Positions 8,032-17,232 of a stretch of 42,941 nucleotides of DNA are shown piece after piece. The notes under the pieces were generated by a model. That model worked only from the letters and a program-made list of their open reading frames with translations. It was not told where the DNA came from and made no database searches. Origin of the DNA: Candidatus Levyibacteriota bacterium (GTDB lineage: Bacteria > Patescibacteriota > Microgenomatia > Levybacterales > UBA12049); contig SIBS01000001.1 of the NCBI GenBank assembly GCA_009695045.1, positions 1 to 42,941 on the forward strand. Direction: 5' to 3'. Position 1 is the stretch's first letter. Every line of letters begins with the position of its first letter. Made by a program: the position numbers and the translations under genes.

Positions 8032-9639
8032 ATGATTAAAACAGAACGGATCCTAGATAATACCAAAAGAACGCCTCCACGATTTGCAGCAGAATCTACT
8101 ACTAAATTTCAAGACTCACTTGATGATAAAAATAAAGGCATTTACAGTGAAACAGCTACGTATTGGAGAAATGGATTTCCGTCATTAGCATCTGCAGAAA
8201 GACATATTGGGGAACTAATAGGAGCACCAAAAGAGCATATTTTTCTTACAAATTCAGGTATGTCTGCGCTAGCAACAGCTGTTGAAGCAACTGCTCCAAC
8301 TCATGGAGATATAGTTATTTATGGAAATCAAGGCTATCGCAATTCATTACTTTTTTTTCAAAATATACTAGGTGGTCGCGGAGTGATACCGATACCAATA
8401 AATCCTGGTTCAATTTTAGATATTGAACAAGTACTGCAAAAAATAGAATCATCAAAAAAAATAGTAAAAGTATTAGCATTTGAACCTTTTGCAAATGATA
8501 AAAAAATGCCAGTTGTTGATGTGAAAAAACTTTTAGAACTTCCGGTTTTGCAAAGAATTAATCCTATTATAATTCTTGATAATACTCTTGCAACAGATTC
8601 CATTTTGCCCTTAGCATCCATCTTAAAAAAATACCCAAATCTACAGACTATAGTAGTTGAAAGTATTACAAAATCTTATTTATCAAATGAAGATAATGGT
8701 GGAGTTATTTTCACTTCAAATGATGAATTAGCTAAATTAATACAAATATATAGGAAGGTATATGGATCTACCCCTGGTCCATCCTTGATTCAAACAGCAG
8801 AAAAATTCATTCCTCCAACCAAGGATCAATTTGATAAAGAAAATAGAAAAATTGCACAAAATACACTTATAATTGCGAGAGCATGCGAAGATGCAAAGGG
8901 ATCAGGTGAATTATTTGAAGTTATTCATCCCGGACTCGTGTCTCATCCAAATTATGAAATCAATAATAAAATTTCTATAGATAATGCAACCGTTCCATTA
9001 TTTTATATAAATCCAATTATTGAAGGATTAACTTCTAAAGAAATTGTTCGAGTTATTGAAAGAAATAATGGGCTTAGAGATTGTTTTATAACTGAAAGCT
9101 TTGGTTTTCCACAAACTTCAATATTATGGGAACCAAATTCAAATTATGTAAGAATTGCTGGCGGACTTGAGGAAAATGAAAAAACTATCAGTATTGCAAA
9201 TAGGTTTAAAGATGCTCTTTCTCAGATAATAAGCATTCCAACTGGCGAAGTATTTCCATTTAATAATTATAAAATAGAAATAAGAAAACAACTTTTAGAA
9301 AATTGCGGACAAACTTGCCTAGAAATGATTGGAAGAGAAGTTCCAGTTGAATTATTAAATGAAGGCGAAGTTTCACCGCTAGACTTACTAGGATATATTT
9401 ATGATGCGAAGATACATAATTTCGAAATTGACGAATTTTCCGAAAATAATATCGCGATGGTTTTAGGAAATAAAAAAAATACAGGAAGATATCATTGGTA
9501 TTTAAGAATAGGGAATAATATTATTGATCCAGAACAAGGAATAGTAGAGCTAGCAAAGGAATATGAACAAAGAGAAATAAATGAAATAATTACATCGATA
9601 TTAATCCCAACTAAAGTAGCTCTTCCAAAAGAGGAGTAA
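8032..9639 (+). CDS. PLP-dependent Cys/Met-metabolism enzyme with extra C-terminal Cys/His/Asp domain
   Basis: A 535-residue protein. Residues 1-405 are a fold-type I PLP enzyme of the cystathionine gamma-synthase/lyase family: phosphate cup NSGMSA (74-79), Asp183 in LDNT, PLP lysine 214 in SITKS, and Arg374 in VRIAGGLE for substrate carboxylate. Residues about 415-535 are not part of that family. They contain CGQTCL (Cys425), YHWYLRI (His488) and IIDP (Asp499), a Cys-His-Asp order resembling papain-like C39 or transglutaminase-like folds. The start is ATG 8032, after the terminator; an ATG at 8017 lies inside the hairpin loop. SAM-riboswitch control implies a role in methionine or cysteine supply. 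The exact reaction is not determinable. The 3' end overlaps korB. Confidence 0.85.
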   Translation: MIKTERILDNTKRTPPRFAAESTTKFQDSLDDKNKGIYSETATYWRNGFPSLASAERHIGELIGAPKEHIFLTNSGMSALATAVEATAPTHGDIVIYGNQGYRNSLLFFQNILGGRGVIPIPINPGSILDIEQVLQKIESSKKIVKVLAFEPFANDKKMPVVDVKKLLELPVLQRINPIIILDNTLATDSILPLASILKKYPNLQTIVVESITKSYLSNEDNGGVIFTSNDELAKLIQIYRKVYGSTPGPSLIQTAEKFIPPTKDQFDKENRKIAQNTLIIARACEDAKGSGELFEVIHPGLVSHPNYEINNKISIDNATVPLFYINPIIEGLTSKEIVRVIERNNGLRDCFITESFGFPQTSILWEPNSNYVRIAGGLEENEKTISIANRFKDALSQIISIPTGEVFPFNNYKIEIRKQLLENCGQTCLEMIGREVPVELLNEGEVSPLDLLGYIYDAKIHNFEIDEFSENNIAMVLGNKKNTGRYHWYLRIGNNIIDPEQGIVELAKEYEQREINEIITSILIPTKVALPKEE

Positions 9640-10501
9640 TATCACGATTACCAAATGATTGCTTCACGAGAGGCATACTCGAAATTTGTGGCGTACCATC
9701 TTCCCATGTAGGTCTTTCTTCTTTGTAAAGTATTCCTGTTGCAATTTTTTCTTTTTCCCCATCCATAAGTGCCCTCTTTAATGGCCATTCCTCTGCTATA
9801 AGATAGGCTTGTGCCTTATCACTAGTATCATGTCCATTATCTTCTACCTTATATACGCGTTCATAAAACCATGAAAATGTATTTTTATGGTTAAATGTTA
9901 CGCATGGCTGCATTGTATCAATGATAGAAAACCCTTTATGCTTGATCCCTTCCATCACGAGCTGGGTCTCTTGCTTATTATCTCCAGCAAATCCTCTGGC
10001 AACAAACGTTGCGCCCGCAGCGAGAGAATAAGACATGGGATTAACTGGCGCCTCAACTGTTGGAACTGGTGTTGCTTTATTTTTTTCACCAATGTCTGTT
10101 GTTGGGGAAAATTGACCAGTAGTTAATCCATAAATCTGATTATTATGAACTATTAAAGTAAGATTTATATTTCTTCTTGCAGCATGAAGTAAGTGATTCG
10201 CGCCTTCCCCATATTGATCACCATCTCCACCAATCACAATTACCGTAAGCCCACTGTTGGCTAACCTAATACCTTCTGCTATCGGCATTGGCCTACCGTG
10301 TAATCCGTTAAATCCGTATGTCTTTACCCAGTAAGGAAGCTTACTCGAGCATCCAATTCCTGAAACAAGAACAACTTCCCACGGATTAAGCTGCAGGGAC
10401 ACAATAGCATTTTTTAAAGATACCCAGACTCCAAAGTCCCCACACCCAGGACACCAATTTGGCTTATCATATGTAATCTCTAAATCTTTTAATTCTGTCA
10501 T
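9611..10501 (-). CDS. korB: 2-oxoacid:ferredoxin oxidoreductase, beta subunit
   Basis: A 296-residue TPP-binding subunit. Fe-S cysteines are visible at C17 and C20 (CPGCGDFG), C51 (GIGCSSK) and in the later QPCVTFN. The TPP/Mg motif begins GDGD (92-95) and continues through the NHLLHAARRN region. It decarboxylates a 2-oxoacid (2-oxoglutarate or pyruvate) and passes electrons to ferredoxin with the alpha subunit. It overlaps korA by an ATGA and has a GAGGT SD inside korA. Its last 29 bases overlap the convergent PLP-enzyme gene. The substrate cannot be assigned with certainty. Confidence 0.9.
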   Translation of the reverse strand: MTELKDLEITYDKPNWCPGCGDFGVWVSLKNAIVSLQLNPWEVVLVSGIGCSSKLPYWVKTYGFNGLHGRPMPIAEGIRLANSGLTVIVIGGDGDQYGEGANHLLHAARRNINLTLIVHNNQIYGLTTGQFSPTTDIGEKNKATPVPTVEAPVNPMSYSLAAGATFVARGFAGDNKQETQLVMEGIKHKGFSIIDTMQPCVTFNHKNTFSWFYERVYKVEDNGHDTSDKAQAYLIAEEWPLKRALMDGEKEKIATGILYKEERPTWEDGTPQISSMPLVKQSFGNRDITPLLEELL

Positions 10502-12246
10502 AATACCTCTTTTATTCTCGCTATAATCTCTTCAGGATAAAATGGTCTACCGTCATACTTTCTAAAATTATGGCTCATAGTTAATCCTGTATACTCTCTT
10601 ATTAATCCCTCTAGTTGTCCAGTCTTATTTCCCTCAATAATAAGTGTTTTCCCACTTTTACCAATAGCGGATATAACGGCATCAACCGGAAATGGTGCCA
10701 GGCAATTAATTTTTAAAAAGTTTACTGAAATATTTTCTTTTGCCAACCAATTCATTGCTTCAAGCGTAGGCATTTTAGTTGAACCAAAACCAACAATTGT
10801 TAAAGATGCATCCGCTAAGCCATAACTATCTACTGGGGAAAAACCTAACTCCAAAGACTCTAATTTCTTGAATCGCTTATTCATCATTTTTATTCGAACT
10901 TCCGCCTCTTCATTATAAAGCCCGCGTTCATCATGTTCATCGGATCCAGATAATGCGATTCCACCTTTTTGGCCAGGAATAGATCGAGGAGAGATACCAT
11001 CATCTACCAAGGAATATCTCTTGTAATCTGTAGACAAAGCCACATCTTCATCACTAATAATTTTTCCTCTCTTTATAACAAAGTTCTTTGCTAAAGATGA
11101 TATTTTATCAAATGGAACAGTTGCATGCCCCTCCATTAAATACTTATCAACTACCAAAATAACTGGAAGCTGACATATATCTGCAATATTAAATGCATTC
11201 ATGCTCATATTAAAAGCCTCTAACATATCTCCTGGAGCTATAACAACTCTAGGAAAATCATCTTGACCTGCATGTAGAACAAATCTTAAGTCTCCTTGAC
11301 CTGTCCATGTTGGCATACCTGTCGCTGGACCAGGTCGCATTCCTTCTACGATTACTAGTGGCGTTTCTGTTTGAGCTGCTAAACCAACTGATTCTACCAT
11401 TAAGGAAAATCCACCACCGCTCGTTGCAACCATACTCCTAGCACCTGCAAATGAAGCGCCAATTGCCATATTAATACCAGCAATTTCATCTTCCGGCTCC
11501 TTTGCTACAATACCATACTTAAGCGACTGAGCAATCAATGTCATCATCACTCCATTAACTGGTGTCATTGGATAAATTGCAGAAAAATTTACACCAGATT
11601 GTATTGCACCAAGAGCAACAGATTCTCCTCCACCTATAAGTATATTTTTTTGAGTTTGTAAAATATTTTTTTCAATAATTCGCTTAAATTTACCAAAGCT
11701 ATTTTTTTGCACGTATTCAAATCCTGACTTTGCAGCATTAATATTTTCTATTACGACTTCTTCTCCTTTTTTAGAAAAAACGTCTTGCATTATTTTTTCA
11801 AGCACATTAAAGTCATCATGTATTAAGCCTAATGATGCTCCTACGGCAACTGTATTTATCATTAATCGATCTACATTGATTTGCTTGATTATTCCTGCAA
11901 ATGGTACAGGTATTAAAACCGTGCCTAATGCAAATTCTGCAGGATCAACCTTAATTAATTGATCATCGTAAATAATAGCTGCTCCATCAGATAATTCTTG
12001 CTTATGTTTATCTATTGTCTCCCTATTCAAAGCAACAAGAATATCTACTGATTTCTTTTGGGAAAAAATCTGCTCACTTGCGCCACGAACATAATATGCA
12101 TTATGACCACCACGGATAAGTGATGGGTATTCTACATAATCAAAAACGGAGAGACCAAGGCGAGTAAAAATTTTTGACATCATTACGCCAATCGTCATGA
12201 TGCCATAACCAGCTTCTCCGCCAATAAGCCATTGAATATCAGTCAT
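10498..12246 (-). CDS. korA: 2-oxoacid:ferredoxin oxidoreductase, fused gamma-alpha subunit
   Basis: A 582-residue protein. Residues 1-190 form the gamma domain (IGGEAGYGI, SLIRGGHNAYYVR). Residues about 205-582 form the alpha pyrimidine-binding and C-terminal domains (GGGESVALGA, YPMTPVNGV, MVATSGGGFSLM, EGMRPGPATGMPTWTGQGDL). The gamma-alpha fusion is typical of KorA. The start is ATG 12246; a TTG at 12267 would add seven unlikely residues. It is separated from the upstream ferredoxin gene by an intrinsic terminator and about 200 bases, so it probably has its own promoter in the AT-rich gap. The ferredoxin upstream is a plausible electron acceptor. Confidence 0.92.
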   Translation of the reverse strand: MTDIQWLIGGEAGYGIMTIGVMMSKIFTRLGLSVFDYVEYPSLIRGGHNAYYVRGASEQIFSQKKSVDILVALNRETIDKHKQELSDGAAIIYDDQLIKVDPAEFALGTVLIPVPFAGIIKQINVDRLMINTVAVGASLGLIHDDFNVLEKIMQDVFSKKGEEVVIENINAAKSGFEYVQKNSFGKFKRIIEKNILQTQKNILIGGGESVALGAIQSGVNFSAIYPMTPVNGVMMTLIAQSLKYGIVAKEPEDEIAGINMAIGASFAGARSMVATSGGGFSLMVESVGLAAQTETPLVIVEGMRPGPATGMPTWTGQGDLRFVLHAGQDDFPRVVIAPGDMLEAFNMSMNAFNIADICQLPVILVVDKYLMEGHATVPFDKISSLAKNFVIKRGKIISDEDVALSTDYKRYSLVDDGISPRSIPGQKGGIALSGSDEHDERGLYNEEAEVRIKMMNKRFKKLESLELGFSPVDSYGLADASLTIVGFGSTKMPTLEAMNWLAKENISVNFLKINCLAPFPVDAVISAIGKSGKTLIIEGNKTGQLEGLIREYTGLTMSHNFRKYDGRPFYPEEIIARIKEVL

Positions 12247-12327
12247 TATATTTTGTAATAATATCAATTATATAATATATTAACAAGAAAAAATATCAAT
12301 CTTCGCAATAAGTATATTTAAAGCTAT

Positions 12328-12370
12328 AAAAAATATAGTATGCATCTATATATTAGATGCATAACTTATA
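12328..12370 (-). terminator. Intrinsic terminator between ferredoxin and korA
   Basis: On the minus strand, ATGCATCTA and TAGATGCAT (9 bp perfect, five-base loop; plus coordinates 12340-12362) are extended by imperfect AGT/ACT and TAT pairs and followed by six T (12333-12328). It should end the suf-ferredoxin transcript. The rest of the 12247-12449 gap is AT-rich with no gene; TTGATA and TTATAT in the part nearest korA may be its promoter. Confidence 0.65.
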
Positions 12371-12449
12371 TAGTAAGATTGCAGATTATATCCTAGCTGT
12401 AATTTAATAATAAAAGATTTATTAATTTAAAGGGGTTAATTGACAATAT

Positions 12450-12722
12450 TTATGCTGGCCAAACTTGACGAATCTCATTTCCATTATCATCAACCTCAAC
12501 GATTACAATAGCATTAACTGGACATGATTTTGCAGCGTGCTCAATATTGACCTCTGTATCATTTATATCCAGATATGATACTAAGTCTGAAGTCGTTGAA
12601 CCATCTTTTTTCTTTATTACTGCTTTACCTTCTCCATCTAATTCAAAAGTGCCCGGAGCAACAGCAACGCAACTCGCTGCTCCTATACATGAATTCCTAT
12701 CTACTCTTACTTTAAGTGGCAT
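12450..12722 (-). CDS. Ferredoxin with three cluster cysteines (probably [3Fe-4S])
   Basis: A 90-residue ferredoxin of the single-cluster type. Ligands are C12, C18 and C67 (SCPVNAI). The position where a [4Fe-4S] ferredoxin would have its second cysteine is Ala15 (CIGAASC). This pattern is known from [3Fe-4S] or convertible ferredoxins. It overlaps the SufU-like gene by 11 bases, so it belongs to the suf transcript, and it precedes korAB, whose enzyme reduces ferredoxin. The acidic C-terminal half suits an electron carrier. Confidence 0.88.
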   Translation of the reverse strand: MPLKVRVDRNSCIGAASCVAVAPGTFELDGEGKAVIKKKDGSTTSDLVSYLDINDTEVNIEHAAKSCPVNAIVIVEVDDNGNEIRQVWPA

Positions 12723-13101
12723 AAAGACAATCTCTTAGTACTCCTAAAGCAAGAAGTGCGCATTTTTTTCTCGCTTCTGATACTTCAACTCCCAATAATC
12801 TTAGCATATCTTTTTGAGAAAATTTTGTCAACTCATTTATTGCTTTTCCCTTGCTATATTCTGTAAGGATTGATGCACTCGCAATGCTGATGGCGCATCC
12901 ATAACCATTGAAAGATATTTCCCCAACGCTAATTTGTTTTTTTTTATACTTATTTGTACTTTTCCAATTGATAAATATTTCTATCTCATCTCCACAAAAA
13001 GGATTAGTCTGCTTTGACTTAATAGAAAAATTTTCAATAAATCCAAAATTTTGTGGACTCCTATAATGTTCTAATATTTCTTCTCTATATAAATTATTCA
13101 T
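12712..13101 (-). CDS. sufU: SufU/IscU-type Fe-S scaffold or sulfur-transfer protein
   Basis: A 129-residue protein with NPFCGDEI (C36, D38), GYGCAIS (C69) and KKCALLA (C114), the three conserved cysteines and Asp of the SufU/IscU family. In Suf systems SufU takes persulfide sulfur from SufS. It starts 3 bases after sufS, consistent with a paired function. It lacks the LPPVK motif of IscU, supporting SufU. Confidence 0.9.
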   Translation of the reverse strand: MNNLYREEILEHYRSPQNFGFIENFSIKSKQTNPFCGDEIEIFINWKSTNKYKKKQISVGEISFNGYGCAISIASASILTEYSKGKAINELTKFSQKDMLRLLGVEVSEARKKCALLALGVLRDCLYAT

Positions 13102-13104
13102 ATA

Positions 13105-14352
13105 TTATTTCTTGAAAATTGATTTAACTTTTTTTATTCCACTAATAAATAAATCCACATCATCTCTATCATTATAAATATAAAAACTAACACGAGCACT
13201 CGCTTGTATTCCGAGCACGGAATGGAGTATCTGAGCACAATGATGACCAGCTCTTATACAAATATTCATATCACCCAATATTTGCGCAATATCATGTGGA
13301 TGAATATTCTCTAAGGAAAAAGATATTGCACCTGATCTATCGTTTGACTTTAATGGTCCATATATTGTTAAACCTTCTATTTTATTCATCTTAATCATTG
13401 CATATTCAGTCAATTCTATTTCATGCATTCTGACATTTTTTATTCCAATTCTGTTTAGATAATCTATCGCAGAACTAAGTCCAATAATTGCTTCTATTGG
13501 CAACGTTCCTGATTCGAATTTTTGAGGAGACTCTGTAAATGTTGTTAAATTTTTTGAAACCTCTCGTATCATTTGACTACCATAAATCAATGGATCAATT
13601 TCTTTTAATATTTTTTTCTTCCCAAATAAGATACCTATTCCTGTTGGAGACATCATTTTATGTCCTGAAAAAACAAGAAAATCACATCCCATATCTTGAA
13701 CATTTATAGAAAAATGAGGCGCAGATTGAGCAGCATCAACAATAATAAATGGTTTATTTTTATCGCCATATTTCTCGGTTAATAATGAAGCAATTTTTTT
13801 AATATCAACTATAGTTCCCAATACATTTGAAACATGACATAATGCTACAATTGACAGTAAGGGAATATCTAATAAAGATGTAAAAACAATATTATTATAT
13901 TCATCTTTAATCTCATCGCATAATTGACCATTTTTATCAATTGCCCAATAATATAATTTTGCTTTTTTTTCTTTAGCAATTTTTTGCCATGGAACAAGAT
14001 TGGAATTATGTTCCATTTCAGTCAACAAAATCGCACTTCCCTCTGAAATAAATTTTTTTAATCCATTCATTATTATGTTTATTCCCTCAGTAGTACCATG
14101 AGTAAATATAATTTCATCAGGAGATGAGGCATTAATAAAGGTTGATATCTTAATTCTTGCTTTTTCTACTTCTAAAGTTGCCATTTCTGCAATTTTATAT
14201 AAGCCACGATGTATATTGGAATTATATGTTGTATAAAAATTACTTACTGAATCTATAACGCATTGTGGTTTTTGCGAAGTTGAAGCAGAATCTAAATATA
14301 TAAGTGAGGAGATTTTTGAAAAAATAGGGAAATCATCTCTATATTTTTTCAT
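13105..14352 (-). CDS. sufS: Cysteine desulfurase SufS
   Basis: A 415-residue fold-type I PLP enzyme of the group II cysteine desulfurases: Asp206 (VDAAQS), PLP lysine 232 (SGHKMMSPTG) and catalytic Cys372 in RAGHHCAQ. It removes sulfur from cysteine as a persulfide for cluster assembly on SufBCD. The ATG overlaps the sufD stop (ATGA). Length is normal. Confidence 0.95.
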   Translation of the reverse strand: MKKYRDDFPIFSKISSLIYLDSASTSQKPQCVIDSVSNFYTTYNSNIHRGLYKIAEMATLEVEKARIKISTFINASSPDEIIFTHGTTEGINIIMNGLKKFISEGSAILLTEMEHNSNLVPWQKIAKEKKAKLYYWAIDKNGQLCDEIKDEYNNIVFTSLLDIPLLSIVALCHVSNVLGTIVDIKKIASLLTEKYGDKNKPFIIVDAAQSAPHFSINVQDMGCDFLVFSGHKMMSPTGIGILFGKKKILKEIDPLIYGSQMIREVSKNLTTFTESPQKFESGTLPIEAIIGLSSAIDYLNRIGIKNVRMHEIELTEYAMIKMNKIEGLTIYGPLKSNDRSGAISFSLENIHPHDIAQILGDMNICIRAGHHCAQILHSVLGIQASARVSFYIYNDRDDVDLFISGIKKVKSIFKK

Positions 14353-14918
14353 AAATTTTTTCTTATTTTTTTTTGTAAAATATTTTGCTCACTTTTTGGA
14401 AAATATGAAATAAAAGGCATAAAAAAACCAGAAATGATAAGTTCTTCTGCTTGTTTTTCAGTAAGACCCCTACTACGCATGTAAAATATTTGATCTTCAT
14501 TCGGTCTACCGATCGTAGAAGCATGTCCTGCCTTTAAATCATTTTCATCTATTTCTAGCGATGGCACACTTCTTCCTTTTGCATCATCAAATAGGATTAT
14601 TTTCGAGGAGAAAAATCCATCTGATCCTCTTGCACCATTCTGAATTCGGACCATTCCATCATTATCAATTGACGAATTATTCTTAAATACTCCCCTTATG
14701 GTTGTCATACTTTTTGTATTCTCACCTTCGTGAGTAACATCGGTATTGAAAACAATTTTAGATGAACCAGTACCAAGAAAAAGTCCTACCATATGAAAAC
14801 TTGCGCCTTTTCCAACAAGACGAATTTTCACATTTACTTCTTTTTCTTCTCCATTTATCCATATAAATGGAAGTGTACATTTTTGATTATCTTTAATAAT
14901 ACGCTCTATTATTTTCAT
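14349..14918 (-). CDS. sufD: Short SufD-like protein (SufB/D core only)
   Basis: A 189-residue protein holding the C-terminal part of the SufB/SufD beta-helix: NDGMVRIQNGARGSDGFF, then DENDLKAGHASTIGRPNEDQIFYMRSRG split over residues about 120-155, followed by the usual C-terminal helical segment. Normal SufD is about 400 residues, so the N-terminal half is missing. The frame is intact, the start follows sufB by 6 bases, and the overlap with sufS is regular, so it looks like a compact functional form rather than debris. It likely pairs with SufB in the SufBCD scaffold. Confidence 0.85.
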   Translation of the reverse strand: MKIIERIIKDNQKCTLPFIWINGEEKEVNVKIRLVGKGASFHMVGLFLGTGSSKIVFNTDVTHEGENTKSMTTIRGVFKNNSSIDNDGMVRIQNGARGSDGFFSSKIILFDDAKGRSVPSLEIDENDLKAGHASTIGRPNEDQIFYMRSRGLTEKQAEELIISGFFMPFISYFPKSEQNILQKKIRKNL

Positions 14919-14924
14919 TTCTTC

Positions 14925-16322
14925 TTACCCTACGGAGCCAGTCATCTCTAATTGAAGAAGACGATTTAGCTCTATTGCGTATTCCATTGGTAATTCGCGC
15001 ACTATCGGCTCGACAAATCCATTTACAATCATTACCTCCGCTTGTGCTTGAGATATTCCTCTACTTTGAAAATAAAATAACTGATCTTCGCCAATTTTTG
15101 AAACAGATGCTTCATGACCAATGGAAACACGCTCTTCATCAATACTCATGGTAGGATATGTATCGGATCTACTAATAGAGTCTAATATGAGTGCATCACA
15201 ACGAACGGTAGACTTACTGTTCTCTGCACTTTTAATTACTTTTAAAAGTCCCCTATACGATGCTCTCCCGCCATCCTTGCATACAGATTTTGAAGAAATT
15301 ACAGAGCTTGTTTCGGGAGCCAAGTGTACAGCTTTTCCTCCAGCATCCTGATGCTGACCTTTTCCAGCAAATGCCAAAGATAAAATTTCACCACGAGCCT
15401 TCCTTCCCTTCAAGTAAATAGATGGGTATTTCATCGTAACCTTACTTCCCAAATTACCATCTATCCACTCACCAAATCCTTCTTCTTCTACAAACATTCT
15501 TTTTGTTACCAAATTATAGACATTTTTACTCCAGTTTTGAATTGTAGTATATCTTACGCGTGCTCCTTTTTTTACTATTATTTCAACGACTGCAGAGTGT
15601 AATGAATCAGTAGTAAAAATTGGCGCAGTACAGCCTTCTACGTAGTGAAGATAACTTCCCTCATCAGCAATAATAATTGTTCGTTCAAATTGTCCTAAAT
15701 TTTTTGCATTAATTCTGAAATAAGCTTGCAAAGGCAAATCAATATGAACCCCTTTTGGTACATAGATAAAAGATCCCCCAGACCATGCAGCAGTATTTAA
15801 GGCTGCAAATTTATTATCACCTGGAGGAACTATTTTAGTAAAATATTCTTTAACAAGATCTGGATATTTTTGAACTGCAGTATCAGTATCAACAAAAATA
15901 ACACCTTTATCAGATAACATTTTAGAAATACTATGGTATACGACTTCAGAATCATACTGTGCGCCAACACCTGCTAAAAATTTTCTCTCTGCTTCAGGAA
16001 TGCCAATTTTTTCAAACGTATTTTTTATTTCTTCTGGAACCTCATCCCATGTTCTTCCTTGTTTTTCTGAAGGCTTTACATAATAATAAATATTATCAAA
16101 ATCAATCTTAGATAAATCTGCACCCCATGAAGGCATTTGCTTTGTATAAAAAAGCGCTAATGCTTTTAGCCTAATTTCCCTCATCCATTCTGGTTCTTTT
16201 TTCATCCAAGATATTTCGTTAATAATTTTCTCCGAAATTCCCTTAGGCGAAGAGTAGAATGGCTTTGCTGGATCATGAAAGCCAAATTGATAATTCGATA
16301 AATCAAATTTTTGCATATCCAT
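14925..16322 (-). CDS. sufB: Fe-S cluster assembly protein SufB
   Basis: A 465-residue SufB: N-terminal [10 protein letters not shown] region, the [17 protein letters not shown] segment, HYVEGCTAP, and the C-terminal [21 protein letters not shown] motif. SufB is the main scaffold on which the cluster is built with SufC and SufD. It overlaps sufC by 20 bases at its start. Full length. Confidence 0.96.
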   Translation of the reverse strand: MDMQKFDLSNYQFGFHDPAKPFYSSPKGISEKIINEISWMKKEPEWMREIRLKALALFYTKQMPSWGADLSKIDFDNIYYYVKPSEKQGRTWDEVPEEIKNTFEKIGIPEAERKFLAGVGAQYDSEVVYHSISKMLSDKGVIFVDTDTAVQKYPDLVKEYFTKIVPPGDNKFAALNTAAWSGGSFIYVPKGVHIDLPLQAYFRINAKNLGQFERTIIIADEGSYLHYVEGCTAPIFTTDSLHSAVVEIIVKKGARVRYTTIQNWSKNVYNLVTKRMFVEEEGFGEWIDGNLGSKVTMKYPSIYLKGRKARGEILSLAFAGKGQHQDAGGKAVHLAPETSSVISSKSVCKDGGRASYRGLLKVIKSAENSKSTVRCDALILDSISRSDTYPTMSIDEERVSIGHEASVSKIGEDQLFYFQSRGISQAQAEVMIVNGFVEPIVRELPMEYAIELNRLLQLEMTGSVG

Positions 16323-17031
16323 CCTTTTCTATTTTTTTTACCAATGAGATTGTACCAGTACTTTTAATTTGACCATCAATCAAAACATGTACCTTATCTG
16401 GCTTTAGATAATGTAGTATTCTTTGATAATGAGTTATTATGAGAATTCCTACTTTTTGTTGTTTTACTACTTCGATTACTGCTTCAGCTACTATCTTAAG
16501 ACTATCTATGTCTAGCCCTGAATCTATTTCGTCAAGAATTGCAAACTTTGGCTGCAGAATAATTAACTGAACTATCTCTGCTCGTTTTTTTTCTCCACCA
16601 GAAAATCCTTCATTAATCGATCTTTGCATAAAATTCTCGTCAAGATGAACTACTTTCAAGGCATTTATTACACTTTGCTTAAATTGAGATAATGGTATTT
16701 TAATATCTGGATAAAGTGCCTTATGTGCTGTTCTAAGAAACGATAAAAATGAAACGCCACTTATTTCAATTGGCTGCTGAAAAGAAACAAATAAGCCAAT
16801 TCTTGCTCTCTCTTCTGGTAATAATGAGATAATATCTTTATTATTAATAGATATTTCTCCATCAATCTTCTTATAACCTGGATGCCCCATAAGACTCATT
16901 GCTAATGTTGTTTTCCCTGCACCATTTGGTCCCATTACAGCATGAATCTCTCCCGAATTTATAGAAATATTTATCCCATTTAAGATTTTTTTATTACCTA
17001 TTTGTACGTGTAAATTTATTATTTTTAACAT
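16303..17031 (-). CDS. sufC: ABC ATPase SufC
   Basis: A 242-residue ATPase with Walker [10 protein letters not shown], signature FSGGEKKR, Walker [13 protein letters not shown] and the switch His (ITHYQ). The LDEIDSGLD form is characteristic of SufC. It is the first gene of the suf run. The preceding 200 bases hold a good minus-strand promoter. Confidence 0.96.
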   Translation of the reverse strand: MLKIINLHVQIGNKKILNGINISINSGEIHAVMGPNGAGKTTLAMSLMGHPGYKKIDGEISINNKDIISLLPEERARIGLFVSFQQPIEISGVSFLSFLRTAHKALYPDIKIPLSQFKQSVINALKVVHLDENFMQRSINEGFSGGEKKRAEIVQLIILQPKFAILDEIDSGLDIDSLKIVAEAVIEVVKQQKVGILIITHYQRILHYLKPDKVHVLIDGQIKSTGTISLVKKIEKDGYAKI

Positions 17032-17232
17032 ATATTGCTTATGTTATATTTTTTATATTAAAAATGATAATTATATTCCTAATTATTTAATATATAAAAA
17101 TGATTGCAAGAAGAAGATATATCTATATTTTATACTTTTATTATCAAAATAAAATAAAAAATACTTTACAAAAAATATTATATTGTTAAAGTAGTTTAGT
17201 TTACTTGAATTAAATTGTCAACTAAGTATGAA
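17032..17232 (-). promoter_or_regulatory. suf promoter and AT-rich leader
   Basis: On the minus strand TTGACA (17221-17216), a 17-base spacer and TAAACT (17198-17193) predict a start near 17186 and a leader of about 155 bases. AAGTA..TACTT (17189-17206) overlaps the -10 and could be an operator. The leader is very AT-rich; I see no gene, tRNA or recognisable riboswitch in it. Confidence 0.55.

Noticed and set aside
17032-17232. A tRNA or small RNA in the AT-rich gap before sufC
   Set aside because: No cloverleaf, GC-rich stem or known riboswitch core is visible; only a promoter and low-complexity repeats.
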